Shown here: positions 26,600-39,369 of the stretch, piece after piece
Layout of the letters: every line of letters begins with the position of its first letter
How positions within the stretch are numbered: the first letter of the stretch is position 1
Source of the DNA: Pelargonium tetragonum
Taxonomy: Eukaryota > Streptophyta > Magnoliopsida > Geraniales > Geraniaceae
Length of the DNA stretch: 64,000 nucleotides
Direction: 5' to 3'
Assembly: GCA_036897445.1 (NCBI GenBank)
Contig: JAYMTL010000005.1
Location: 226,144 to 290,143 of the forward strand
Notes under the pieces: generated by a model
What the model saw: the letters and a program-made list of their open reading frames with translations, nothing else
Database searches by the model: none
Told to the model about the DNA's origin: nothing
Translations under genes and position numbers: made by a program

Positions 26600-29500
26600 T
26601 CATTCGTGCTCAAATCCCTGGTTGCCTCGATGCAATACCTTTAAAAGGAGGCTCTTTTTTCTAAAAAAACTTTCAAGGCTTTCTTCATAAGAGCCCTTAG
26701 TTAGAAAATTCTGCTTAGAGAAAACCTTTTTAGTAGTTTACTTTCTAATATTAGATTTAGGTATTCTGAGTAGTACTAATTTAAAAAGTTTTTCAAGCAT
26801 AAAGTTTACTAAGACTATAAAATAGACTAATCTTGGCTAAAAGTTGTAAAAACATGCTTAACAAGGCTCTAAAAAGAACTTCGCGCACTCTATTAGTAAA
26901 GAAAAAATAACTGGTTATCATTAGTAGTTTCTAGTACTTGCTGCGCTTTATAAAAAATGCATTAAATTTAGTACTAAAGGGGCTCCCTATTCCCTTGATT
27001 TTTTATGCCAAGGACTTTTTATATAGAACAGTTAATTTTAAGTCTCTGTTTTATTAATACAGGATCAGATTCAACCCTATTCTTTTTTAATCAATAAGTA
27101 TCCACTTTGATCGGGTTTCCCATGGATTGAACTGTATCGGCTGTATATAATACAAAATACGAGATCCTTTGATGCAGCTCAACCGGGTGAAAAACAAATA
27201 TATATATATTCCAGTGTTCCCCATAGTCGGAGTTAGTAGAATCCCGCGTTCTATTTTGTTGTGAAGGTAATACAAAGCTTCCTTTTTCGGGCATGCTAAA
27301 GGTTTTAGTAGTTTCCAAAGCAAAAACTTAAAAATTACCCGTTTATAAATAAGACCAAATACCTTTAATTCCGTACGAAAATACAAAAGCGTTGCGCTTC
27401 TCTTTTAGATCCGTGGACAAAGGCTCGAATAGGCTCGCTACTAAGAAAACGCCAGTAAATGCCTTTTTGGTATTTAGTAATTTTACCTCGTATCTCTGCT
27501 CTCAAAGTAAAAGAACCCCATAAATTCGAGCTTAGTGCATTTCCCTACAAGTATTCCTCGTTAGACTCTATTATAGGAACAAAGCTCTCAAGAAAGATCC
27601 ATTCTATATAAGCTTGAGATCTTATAAAAGTCTTCCTTGGCTAACTCATCCTTTTCTTGGTTTAATTCTCAAAAATTCCGGGAAAAATCCTTCTATAAAA
27701 CTAGACAAATGAGGCCTATTAGAATACAAATAATAAACTAATGAACAGAATTCCACTCAAAGTTTAGCAAAGAGAGCCTGCTATATTGGATAACTTAATA
27801 CTCTTACTTCTGTGTTTTAAGATTCCTTATTTTCTTTTTAGATTTTTAGTCACCCTTTGTATTCACGAGAAGTCAGTCCTTTTAGTTTTCCATTTCTTCC
27901 CAAGGCTAGGGCTTTCGTATAAAGGTTTTCCTCAACTAAATAGTAATAGGGTTATAGGCATGTATGTGACTTATAAGAACGAATACTCCGTTGTAGCTAG
28001 AGTCCTCGTTATTTCAAAGCATAATATTTTGAAGTAAGTCACTCTATTATTCTTTAGTTGAGTAAGGTTTGGTCTTTTTCATAGTTTTATACCCAAGGAG
28101 TGGGGCGAAACCCTTAGGCTTACAGGACGAGGTCATAAATTCGAGAAGTCAGTATTTTTTGGTTACTTATCCTCTAAAATCTTTTTATTATAAAACCAAC
28201 AAAATTCCTGGTTTGGCGGGAATTTCCTGAAAAAAGGACTTAAGACTATAAGGTACGCGTAAATCTGAAACACTAACCCTTGATTTAGAAAACTAGGATA
28301 CGACTCCAATAAAGAATAGAGTAATAGTCAGCTTTTCCTTATTCTCTTAAAACTTGCTGTGTACGGCCGTTGTAAATGCAAATAACAGGATTTTAAGGTC
28401 TTTTGTGAGAAAATTTTATAAGAAAAGGGGTGCCTAATGTCTTAGAATTATTAGATAAATTACCCCTAAGCTCCTAGGCTTACAACTCTTTAAATAATGG
28501 ATAGAAATACAGAATTGATAAACCACCATACTTATACTATACTAGACCCTGGACTAAGTCTTATGGGAGCTCTGTCTTAATATCTACCAAGAGCCTTTTT
28601 AAAACCTTGAGTGAAAACCAAGTTTTATAGGACATAGTCAAATTGGGGTATAAGGCTTTTTTTCTAGATATCCTTTCTAATTGCTATTATACTTACTGCA
28701 AAGGTGTTAATTATTAAAAAAGGGTGCTTGCAAAATAAAGGACGAGGTTCCTTTTGGGTAATCCGATATTTTGAAGAAATTTTAGATCCATTTTATGTCT
28801 ATCTAATGGAAAGTCTTTATATTCTATTAGGATACTCAATCCGAAGAGACAGAACTCATTTGTGGTATTAGGTCAAAACTTTATTGCCGATCCAGGTACT
28901 TAGGGAAATAGTTCTTGAAAAGTGAATCTCATGGGATATCTAAGTATTCTAACAAATATGTAAAGAGTAACTCTTGCTTTCTTTATCTTAATTTCTGGAT
29001 TCTGATAGGAAACCCCTAAACGTTAAAGTATAAAGAGCCTTTGGCCGCAAAGCTTTAACAGCATGTGCCTTAATGCAATTCTTTTTTAATTTAATTAAGA
29101 GAGACTTACAAACAAGTTTGCAAGGGGATCCACCTCAATTTTAGTTGCAGAAAGATTTTTTCTATGGGCTCGCGTAAGCGGAATCAAAATTCTATCGTAC
29201 TCAGGTTAAAGCAGAGAAAGCTTTAAGATTTAAGAGAAGTAACTGAATTGCCTTTCTCCTAAATAAAGTTTCAAAATTTTTAGAATTTTCCGGTACTGCT
29301 TAGACCTGATACAGCACAAAAAACCCTTAAAAGTCAAACTGGTAGATACTACGCTTTGAAAAACTTGTAAATATTAAATTAAAGAAATCCGTGGTTTTGT
29401 CATACCTTAAATCCAAGGCCTCGCCCTTATAGAGGCATCCTTCATATTCTTTAGCAATCCGGAATCTTGCATTTTAAGGATTTTTGCAGGCCTAAAATAA

Positions 29501-32500
29501 GAGAAAACGATTAGTACAAATTTCAGGCGCTTTTGTTTAAGCAATAGGGAAACTCTTAAAAGCATTAACTTGAGCCTCTATACCCCATCACTTAAAACTT
29601 CCCTTCTTTTTGCTTTTTGTAAAAGGGGAATTCCGCCCTCTTTCGAAAACCCGTTTGATCGACAGATGTATAAACTAAACATTACCTTAATAAAAAATGA
29701 CTGGGTATTATAAGGATACGTCGGGTTAAGTTTCTCTCCGGTGAGACTTTTTTAAGTTATGTATACTTCCCGTAATTAAAGAAAGTACTGAGCCTGCAGT
29801 GTGGATTACTCAAGTTTTAGAAAAGCCAGGAGTTTTGAAGAAGTGTAAGGAAACCCCGTTGTACTTAGTAAGAAACTTCTTAAACCCTTTCAAATACAAA
29901 AACTGACTCAATTTTTGTAGGGTATAAAAAAACTCCTCCTTTAATTCTAGCTAGGCTAACTTCTATAGTGCCCCTCCCTTTTAGACCAAACAAGGAACAT
30001 AATTTGTAAATAAGGATCCTTTTAGCATTTCTAGCAACTCGTGATAGAAAATTCTATATCTCTGCATTTAATCCCTTTTATAAGGTAACCTGGGGTAGTG
30101 CAAGTTTAGTGTGTTATTCCCCTGTAAAGTACTTTCTATATTACTGGAATTCTGTTAACTTCGGCATAGGTATACCTCTCTTTTTGAACGAAGTCTAAGG
30201 CCATTTGCTTCCTATTTATGAGTTATCCGATAAGTTAAATCTAGATTTACTAAATGTTAATTGGTTACTTCCTTCTTATCTAGGTTTCCGGGATTCCCTA
30301 AGCCACTTTAGATAACGGATAAGAGAACTGGCTCAAATTCAAATTAAGTGCCTCCATAACTTACAAAAAATGAAGATAATAAGTAATTCACAAAATAAAG
30401 TTACTCTAAATACAAATTTTGACCAGTTCCGTAAAAAGTCTAATCCAGCCCTCTTGCCTACCCTAAATAAAGTGTTACTAGATGCCTCAGAATTCATTTT
30501 AAAAGCATGAATACCAAATCCATTTAATCTGGAAACTGTTCCCGGTTAATCAACTGAGAGTAAGACTTGAGTGTAGTGCCTATCTTATCTTATTTACACT
30601 TTATTTGAACCGGAGCCCTTTTGTAAATCCCTAGACCCAAAACCTGGGTTGTCTCTTGTCCATGGAAGTGCTTTGAATCAAAAAGAAACTTTTGTTTTCT
30701 GAAGCTTTAGTTTTAACTTTACACCGAGGAGGTTATGTTTCTACTGTAGCACTTGGCTTTTTTGTCTTAAATACTAACTCCTTTACCCGGGGTGCCCTTA
30801 AATATCAAGTTACTCTGAACTTTTCTAACCCTAAAGTGTCAGTTAAGTATGTAAGAAATAATACTCGACCCTTGAAAAAGGAACCTCTATGAAACCTAAT
30901 CTAAGATTCCTCCGCTTTATCTGTCCATTTCTCTTTCCTTTTTTATCCTTTTTTTCATAAAATAATTTAGATTCCGTTAGTTATAGTAAAAAGTTCTATG
31001 TTTTATGGAGTACTTGTGGTAAAGCACGGGTTAGTTTGATCGTCATGCAAGGGTTCGAAACGTCTTATACAAAAAGCTAGCTATAAATATCACCCAAACC
31101 AAATAGTCAGTGTTTATTAGAAGATTAACCTGCGCCCCGAAAGCCTGCTACCTTTTAACTTAAGGCTTGAACATAGTATTACTCTATTATTTGAGATTTG
31201 AACCAATGACATCCTACAACTTGATTGGGGTGCCCTAACACTTGGATTCAAGACTAAATGAAAGCAAAATCTGTTATTAGGATATCTTAAATTATTGTAG
31301 TTTATATTAAGTAATTAAAACTATGCATACATGCATAAATAAAACTTTATTAGAATCCTTTATAGTGAGGCAAGAAGTCTCATCATACTAGTAATAAAGA
31401 GTCATTCTATTATGTGACAAAAACGTGGTTTAAGCTTTCGCCACGTATATTAAGGATAACCTTTACTTCGGGACTTTGCTATATTTGATTCTTTTGCGAG
31501 AATGTCATTAATTAAGCTAAGAAAAAAAATACGTAAACTTTTTTTGTACAGAGCTTGTGTATAATTATATACAGGACTCCAATGCAAGGAGTCTACTAGG
31601 TGGGGTTCTTGATTGCGTTTGTTTAAACTCGTGCGCGTTGAGTACATAATTATGTTTTTATTCAATTCCTGCTAACGAAAAGAGATATAGGTCTGCGGAA
31701 AGTCTCCCTTTTCTGAGATATCCTGGTGACTAAAATATAAGAATATTCTAATTGAATGGCTTCTGAAAGATAAAATTGACTTACTAGAGTTTTCCTAGAC
31801 TGTATACTTTTAGTGGAACTTTTAACAAGTAGTACAAGAGATACAAATTAATTAGTCAAGTATAAGGAGCCTTTCTCTGTCTAAAAGAAAAAGTCCTCTT
31901 GGTATCAGTGCTTTTAGGTTTCACTTTAAATATAGGTTATTCTCCAATTTTTGGAATAAGGCAAATCTGAGACTTTTTCTTTAATACTATACTATAAATC
32001 TTTCAAGACAAGAGGATCTAAAAAAATCTTATTAAGAAACGGGTGTTAGAGTAAATGCCCTATCTCTAGAGGGAGGGTTCTTAGTATATTATTATGTTAC
32101 TAAGCTTAGCTAGCTATAACTTATTAGTTAGAGAATAACAATATTCAAGAAAGGCTGTAGGAATGAAAAAGGAAAGATTAAAAAAGGGTCATTATAAAGA
32201 GCAGGGAATCTGATTAGGCCAACTAATCAATAAACAGAGTCTTGGTTTGGTTTACCCATTATTAAAAAGGGGCCCCTCTTGTCGAGTTTGCTTAAGGTAG
32301 CTCTCCCCTAGGAAAGTCAGTGCTTAGTCATTCTCACATAAGCAGTTTATCCTATATAAGAGACTACATTTCAAAGGTATCTTTTATCCCAGATACAAAA
32401 GAGCCTATTTTCTTGGTTTCACTTTTAGCTTTTTAGGATATCCGCAGTGAAGTTTTAAATACGAATTCAATCTAACTAAGTTTTGCAAGAACTTGAGAGC

Positions 32501-34190
32501 AAAATATCTCATTTTAGTGTCTGTAAGAAAGATTGGAATTTGGCAAGAGAGTTCCTATACTTAAAAATGACTCTTTCATAAGATTCCGAGGTTTCCGAGC
32601 TATTCTAAAGATATTTACTCACAATGTCTCTTTATTACAAGGGCACTCGTGTATCCCCACCATTGAATTAAAAATGAAAATCTTTCCGTTATATTTATAG
32701 ATTGTATAAGCAATAGAGAGTCAAAAAGGGCCTGATAACAGATGCAGTATAGATTTTTTTTAAGAGAGGGATTTATATAAGATTTTATTTAACTGCTCAA
32801 CCAAGAGCTTCATTTGCCTTGTATTCATACAGTGTAGGACTCTTTATAATATAAGAAGAAGGCGAGTATTCTTTCCAGTGACTCGAAAGCGAGGGGAGTG
32901 GTACATGGACGTAATTCAGGGAGACTTTTGTTTGGTAATTTAAAATTAAGTTTTATTCTATAACCAGAAAAGGGATGCCAGGCCAGTGCACCCTAGGCCC
33001 TTACCCACGTAACTAAAGGGCATATCCTGCAATCTTATATTGAAAAATCGAGTTCTGAATGAAACGTTGTTATTTCAGACCTTTTCGGTTTTGGTTACGT
33101 TTCTACGATAATCCGTAAATCCGCGCGGTCTAACAAAGTAGTAGGGAGTTTACTTATAAATTATAAAACATTTCATTTTAGATTTTGTACAGCAGCTTTT
33201 CCTCAAGTTTCTTTTTATAAATAAACAACGATGTACAATATAAGTAGATTTCTACGTTATAATAAACTCTGTTTTATGAGCCAAAACCCCGGATTTTAAA
33301 CCTGTAAGTCGTTGCTTTTAATTTCAATTCAGCCGTACAAAAGCGATAAAGTCTTATCGGGGTCCTCTATTAAATAAATGATACCTGTTTAGCGTTATTC
33401 TAAAGGAATTTTCGAAGAGATACCTATTTATTACATACCAAGATTTCGTCAATTCCTTAAAATAATAAGAACTTTTTCTCTTTCCTAACATTTAACGAGT
33501 CCTGTAGAGTTAAGCGCCTTCTTGAGTCTGTATCGTTTGACACGACAAAACTAAGCAACTATAGCATACTTCATTTTATTGGGTCAGTATTCGGACCTAC
33601 TACCAGTTTGGACTAACAACTCATTTTTATTTGATCGCTATACCTCTAATTTATACCCAAAGATATTTATAGTTGGGAATATAATATAATTTTACGCGGG
33701 GTCCTTTCAATAGAGAACGTCGTTAACGGTTTTATGTATTCTATCTTATTTTAAGCTTTAAAACCCAGCCGTAACCCTACAGAAGTTTCCTAGTTTCAAG
33801 ATAAGAAACTTTTATTCGCCAAGTTAAAAATTTCCCCCTTTTGGAGCTAGAAGGACTTAGGGTCAAAGAAACTCCAGGCATTCCCTTATAGTAGATGTAC
33901 AGCTTTAGCCTTAGTTTATAGAATTCCTATACACTATACCATGGACTAGATATTGACTAAGAATAATCAAAACATTATGGAACTCTTCTTTTATTTATAC
34001 TTTAGCCAGGACTCGACCATTCTACTACTAAGGCTCCACCAATAAAGACATAGTACAAGATAAATCTTGCCTTAAACCAAAACAACTCCTACCAAAAAGA
34101 TAGATATTAAGCTCTATTACATTACTTTACAAAAAATTAATAACTAGTAATACAAACGTCATATACAACTAACAACTATAAGAATATAAT
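26600..34190. other. Gene-free RIP-degraded tract
   Basis: I find no supportable gene. A tRNA-like combination of GTGGTAAAGCAC and GGGTTCGAAAC occurs at about 31013-31061, without a foldable anticodon arm. Overlapping minus-strand frames at 27087-27386 and plus-strand frames at 27786-28037 and 30692-30892 are chance-length. Confidence 0.55.
34054..34075 (+). repeat. Dispersed repeat word, partner at 58150-58171
   Basis: Twenty-two bases (TACAAGATAAA ... TTGCCTTAA) match 58150-58171 with one C/T difference, on the same strand. It lies just upstream of the decayed ORF at 34.2 kb, so it may belong to the same element. Confidence 0.5.
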
Positions 34191-34202
34191 AACTAGAATA
34201 AG

Positions 34203-34829
34203 CTACACTACAATAGAATCGAACAATAAGACATATAGCTACAATAAGGACAGGGAATAACCATAAGGCAAGTAGTACAGGTAAGATATTCTATCTTGAT
34301 AGCAAGGCCCTTGCTACTCCCTGCTACTACTAGTGTAGCTTCTATAACCCCCAAAGCTTCAGTTCCTTTTCTAGCTGCTCCTAAAACAAGGAAAGATAAG
34401 CCGGGTAGGTCAATTAAGTCAATAAGTTAGTGTGTGCCTATAGAGTATCTATACATGTTCCTTAAACTATTAATTACATTACCTTCCTACGCTTCGCTGC
34501 AGTCGGTAACAGGGACACTATCTGGTTTCCCTTAAGTGCGTATACTCCCAAACGAAAAAGACATAACACAAAGAGTAAGACCTTCCTCTTAGAGCTTAGA
34601 ATTAGAAAGCTACAGGTAAGAGTCTAGCTACACTCCCGTAGATAGGTACAGGTTTTTATAAAAGACAGGGAAGACTAAGATTAAGAAGACTAAAGATACC
34701 GAGTTTAGCTCTTAAGAAGATAGAGAGACTTATAGAGAGTCTGACTAAGAGAATAGTTAGAGTTAAGAAGATTTGTATGAAAGCAAACAAGTAAGTTAGC
34801 AAGGTCAAATCCCTTTTTCAGTTTTTCAG
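34203..34829 (+). pseudogene. Decayed ORF of the multi-copy family, copy C (best reference copy)
   Basis: A single frame (positions divisible by 3) runs for about 209 codons, interrupted by 13 stops, all TAA or TAG and none TGA. That fits RIP of CAA/CAG glutamine codons. Segments in order are: a Gln-rich part with HYN (34.21-34.28 kb); an Ala/Pro/Thr-rich part after ARP (34.30-34.38); a Lys/Arg-rich link; KLLITLPSYASLQSVTG (about 34464-34514); a region with ESSYTPVDRYRFL (about 34620-34660); Lys-rich then acidic/serine DTEFSS...EDRE (about 34695-34730); and KQVS (about 34787-34796). The boxes recur at 60-62 kb and parts at 26, 44 and 45 kb. The order resembles a fungal retrotransposon Gag followed by a charged tail, but I do not recognise the family and see no zinc knuckle. 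No start or natural stop is assignable. Confidence 0.6.
34470..34483 (+). repeat. 14-bp word TTAATTACATTACC, copy 1 of 5
   Basis: The word encodes LITLP in frame inside the 34 kb decayed ORF. Exact copies are at 34996-35009 (+), 35407-35420 (-), 45180-45193 (-) and 60136-60149 (-). Five exact 14-mers are far above chance at this composition. The 35.4 and 45.2 kb copies extend the match through CTTCCTA. Confidence 0.7.
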
Positions 34830-34995
34830 TAAGGGGTTTTTAACTAATAACCAAGGACATTATGCGTTTCCTAGTCTGTAAAGTCGTTTCAGAAATATAA
34901 AGGCAGGTAAACAGGCAATATAAAAAAGAGATTCTAGAAAAAACTTTAGCATGATTTGCTTTGAGCCGGGTTCACAATCTCTAAAAAGGATTCCC

Positions 34996-35009
34996 TTAAT
35001 TACATTACC
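34996..35009 (+). repeat. 14-bp word TTAATTACATTACC, copy 2
   Basis: Exact copy 526 bases downstream of the 34470 copy and in the same orientation. The sequence after it (TTGGATTT...) diverges from the coding context of copy 1, so this is a partial copy or an independent fragment. Confidence 0.6.
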
Positions 35010-35406
35010 TTGGATTTTAGTAACTGTTAATTTATCGCTTTGCATTTTCCAACTCTTTAGTTTGATTTTCTAATCTAAAGAAGTAAACCCTAAAATCAGT
35101 GGGTTCCTTTTTAGAGTCTTTTTTGAATTAAGTAGTTTAATTACAAGTTAGGGAGATACTCCCAAGCTAGGAGTCTTTCTTATTCTAGGTTAAGAGAAGG
35201 GAGGTCTTTCCTAAAGCCCCTTATGTTTCCTTGTTTATGTTAATTTTATAACTTGGAAAGTAACTACCATGAAAAAGTTTAAAGATTAATGTTAGGGGAG
35301 TCGAGACTAAGTGTAGAACCGCCTCTTTATCCAGTATTTTCTTAAATAAATAAGGGATCCCGCTGTAGAAGATTCAGATAGGGGGTTCAGGTCTAGCTTC
35401 TAGGAA

Positions 35407-35420
35407 GGTAATGTAATTAA
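35407..35420 (-). repeat. 14-bp word TTAATTACATTACC, copy 3 (inverted)
   Basis: Inverted relative to the copies at 34470 and 34996. The minus strand reads CCTTAATTACATTACC and then TTCCTAG, so the codon after LITLPS is TAG where the 34 kb copy has TAC. Confidence 0.6.
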
Positions 35421-38400
35421 GGGGAAAAGTCTAATTATTAAGAAAGTGGTTTTAAGATACTGATAGAGAGCTTTAGCTATAAAGAAAATAGGTTTGCTTC
35501 CATATGTATAAAAAGCGCGTTGGTCAGACTCTATCAGAAAGAGTTTTTCTTTCTCTGTAAGCAGAACCCAAAATCTTTCCGGGCGTTTAGAAATAAGAAT
35601 CACTTACATGGAGGGAAGGGCTCCTTTAGAAGGTTGAGAACACAGAATAAGGGTAGAGGGTTCCCTATCAAAAGTAAAAGAGCTCTCCTAAACTCTAGTT
35701 AAAGTTAAAACCCCGGCTGTTAAATCCAGAAAGGGTGTGGCGCGAGTCAGTAAATTTTTTATCTTTTCTTTATGGGGTATCTTGCACGTTTAGTATAACT
35801 CCTGTATAAAGGCTCAAAAATCTGTAATAAAGCAAAGGCTTTAGATTAAGATAAGAAATTTTTTGAAAGATCTAAAACTACAAGGGATCTGACTAAATTA
35901 ATTGAGTCTTTTCGGTTTTCTAATACGTAAATTAGGGTTTTAGCACTTTTAAGCTGAGCGCCGATGTCTATTTATTAATTCGATGGGTATTGAAAACTTA
36001 GAGATTAATCAACTCTAACAACCCTCGCGTGAAGACAATTGATATATTAAAAGCATATTTAATCTAATCTATAGAAATCTCGTGCCGGGAAATCCTATAT
36101 TATAAGTCAACATCCTCGTTAGGCTTAGCTAGAGCAAATCTAAGTTGTGCTTTCAAAATTACTATTCGAATACTTTACTCTCTGCATTATAAAAAGAAGT
36201 GCTTGGTTATAAACACCTCTTTTTGAAGTTTAGTAAAGCACAAGCTCTAATTCGGCACTTAACTTTGCTCGATTACTAAATGTGGGAGAATTTGCACTTA
36301 CTTAATAGGATACCAAAAGCTAACGAATTAAAACGGTAACTAATTTAAGTAATTGGCTTTAGTTAACCTTTAGGTTTTTGACTCTGAAAAAAGTTCTTGT
36401 GATTCTATAGTCAAGTATATAAATTTACTGGTAAAGTGTGCCTGTAGAGGAATCCTTTGTCTCTTCAAATAGCTAGACTAAAGGAAACCTAGTATCCACT
36501 CAATATCAAATAAGACTTAACAAGCTTATCAGGATAAGATACTCAAAATGCTTAAAGGAAAGCCTAGATATTATAAAAATCAAGGAATACTCGTGTGTGC
36601 TTCCGGAAATACTTAAATAAGTACTCGGACTAAATGCCTTCCCAGGGTATAAAAAGTATAAAACTCAATGTTAATAGAGTCTATAATTTCTCGAACTTAT
36701 TAGTGAAAAGGGTATACAGAAACACAAGTTTAATTTCTACTGAGTTTGTTTTATCCTAGGGTTAAGTTTTGTTTTATAGTGGTTACCCCGGCTTTCATCC
36801 ACAAAGTCCTGCCAAAAGTAAAGAGTACTTTAATTTAATAGAGCTGCCTGTTCTACAGAGACTTCTTGTTAGTTTAGCAAAAATTGAATATATAGCAACT
36901 TCCTAGGTTTCCCTGACTTTTCGTTTAATGCCTAAATCCCTACTTGGTAATTAAGAGGAGTCTAATTTATTTGGATTTGAGCCCTACCTTGTAGGAGCCT
37001 TACTATATTCTTATCCGCAAATATTTCTGAAACAGACCCGCCTTAGTCTTTTCATTTGATATTGTATGGTTTAGAACTTGGAATGGGATTCTGAAAGTCT
37101 TCCTAGATTTTTCGCTTATTTTTGAAACTCCTCGAGGGTTCTAAAATCGACAAGTCTGTTAGCTACTTTGCTTTAGTTCTTGTTGAATAGAATCCTTTAA
37201 GGAATTCAATTCTGGTACTAGTTGGAGCCGGTTAAGTTCTAAACTAGGGGCGGGAGTCTAATATAATTATACAAAGGTCTTTATTAAACGAGGTTCTTTT
37301 TCCAATTCCAATATAGAGAAAATTCCGTGATAACCAAGCACTTCTACTTTACAAAAGATTTTTCTAGCCTCCTCAGGGATTACTCTTTTTTATACTGGAA
37401 GAGCGGTTACTGAGATCTGGAATACTCAAGAGAGAACTTTTACTTCTCATTTTACCCTAGATTCGGGATTAGGAGAGAACGTTAGTATAGAGCAATCACT
37501 AGTTAATGCAAAGTGAGATTTACAGAATAAAAAACCAGGACCCAGTTAAAGGGTGACTGCTACTGCATTAAAGGAGAGACTTTATTAATTGGCTAAGGAG
37601 ACTCTTTTTAGTCGGATAAGAATAGGAGAGGTTTGACCTTCACATATTCTATTAACAAGCGCAGACTCTTTTAATCTACTCATTCTAGGATTAGAGTAGC
37701 TCCTATTCTGATAGTATATTCCTTCTTAGAGAACTCGACGATTTTAGTACAGTATAACAGTGGGGGTTTAGATAATTTCGTTTGTATATTTACAGGTACT
37801 AAAGAAGGAGGCCCGCTGGAGAATCCTTAAAGCTAAGAGGTTTTCCTATAAATTCTAAGGGCAATTCATTTTCAAAACAAGAGGGAAGATGAGGAAGCCA
37901 TTTGAGCGCATATGCTTCTAAAAAGTAAAGGGAATGAGAACTAAATGAATAGATACAAAAACGGGTGAGTTTAATCACTTAGATAAAGTCATTCATTATC
38001 TGTCACTCTAAAATAGAAGGTTGTTACTGAGTGAAATCGTCTACTCATCTATATAGATAGAATAATCTCTTCATTTAGTTGACTTCTTTTTTGAAGTTAA
38101 ACCCGAGAAAGAATTCCCCAAGTTTCATTAGTTCAAATCCCAAAAATTCTGGTATCCTTTCGACAGTTAAGGGAAAATAAACAAGTGAATTTACAAATTT
38201 ACGAACTTAGTAGCAAGACTTTTGATAAAACGCACTGCGAAGTTTGAGGAGAAGCTTCTATTACTGTGAATAGCTGTTTGGCAAGACTGTAAGCCGAAAG
38301 TGTCTTGCGTTATATAAAGAAAAAGAGAGGGATCTAACTTGATAGGGAAGATTTTCCGTGAAAATTCTTTTGTATGAATCTTATGTTATTTTCGTCTATT

Positions 38401-39218
38401 TACAAAGTTTATTGGGAATCCCTTTTCAATCAGGGCACTTATTAAGACTTTTGGGAATACTCTAGGGCGACCTTACTCTTTATATTGGACGGAAATTTTA
38501 TATGTTACTGACATTTTAAGGTTTGATACTGTGCCTCCCGAGACTCATTTATCTGTCTTGACAAAAAAGGGATTCTTTCTTTTTAGTACATTATATGTGA
38601 AGAATTATCCACGCTCTTTTTATGGTATACTGGAGTAGAGATAGAAGGGAAAGGTCTTCTGATATAGGGGTAGCGGAAGCATTAGTTAGAATATCCATAG
38701 TAAATTGAATCTTTCTCTAAACAAGGCTTTCTTGTTAAGAAAAAAAGCATATTATAAAAAAACTTCGAAAAGTACTAGACACCCTTCTCAAAATTACAAG
38801 AAATTAGAGTTTCAAAAACATGAAGTTAGTCCGGGATAAGTAAAGCACAGGAAAGGGTAAAAAATACAAACGGACTTACATTATTTCAAGAAATGATTCT
38901 ATTCTGTAAAAATTTTAGGCATTACTAAATTTTTTTAATAAACTAGTATTAGCGATCCCGCTCTAGATAGGAAATTTTATACTGTTTATTTAAGTCTTAC
39001 TTTAGATCTCCCTCTTTCTCGGAATACGTTATAGTTCTATACTTCCAACCTAGTTTCGGCAAAAGCTTCTGAATTTCAGTTCCTAATTAAACACGCGGTA
39101 GGATATTGGAATTTTTTGCTATAAAACTCTAAGTAACACTATGAGCTTTATACCATTCAGGGGTTCAGACTCGGATATAAAACAAGAGAAATCTCTTAAA
39201 TTCCCGGACGAGATCTGT

Positions 39219-39292
39219 AGGAACCAGTCGGATTCGAACTGACGCATGTAAGTTTTGCAGATTCATGCTTTACCACTTGACCATTAAAACCT
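39219..39292 (-). tRNA. tRNA(Cys)-like pseudogene (anticodon GCA)
   Basis: The 74-nt minus-strand sequence has a D-arm region TGGTCAAGTGGTAAAGCA and an anticodon loop CTGCAAA with GCA at plus-strand 39256-39258. The anticodon stem is TGAAT/ACTTA and the T-arm is GTCAG-TTCGAAT-CCGAC. Both stems fold with one internal A-C mismatch each, which a G to A RIP change would produce from a G-C pair. The acceptor arms (GGTTTTA and TGGTTCC, discriminator T) pair imperfectly, with two T-T mismatches that RIP does not explain. It is therefore probably a dead tRNA copy, nuclear or of mitochondrial origin. Confidence 0.45.
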
Positions 39293-39369
39293 TTGAACGC
39301 TAGAAAGAAATTGGATAAGCTTTTAAGGTTACTATTTACTTAGTATAATGAGCTGCTTATATAGATGCC

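Larger units (their letters stand above)
34860..39210. other. Gene-free RIP-degraded tract
   Basis: Apart from repeat words at 34996 and 35407 I see no feature. Chance-length frames exist at 35520-35702 (+), 35603-35400 (-) and 35045-34860 (-), with no domain. Confidence 0.5.

Noticed and set aside
27087-27386. Overlapping 99- and 75-codon minus frames as coding
   Set aside because: Two overlapping frames on the same strand with no recognisable domain are typical chance frames.
31013-31061. Functional tRNA gene
   Set aside because: D-loop-like and T-loop-like words are present, but no anticodon stem or acceptor stem can be folded.
34470-34510. LTR end plus primer-binding site at TTAATTACATTACC
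   Set aside because: The word lies in the middle of a continuous decayed reading frame, and the next bases do not resemble a tRNA-complementary primer site.
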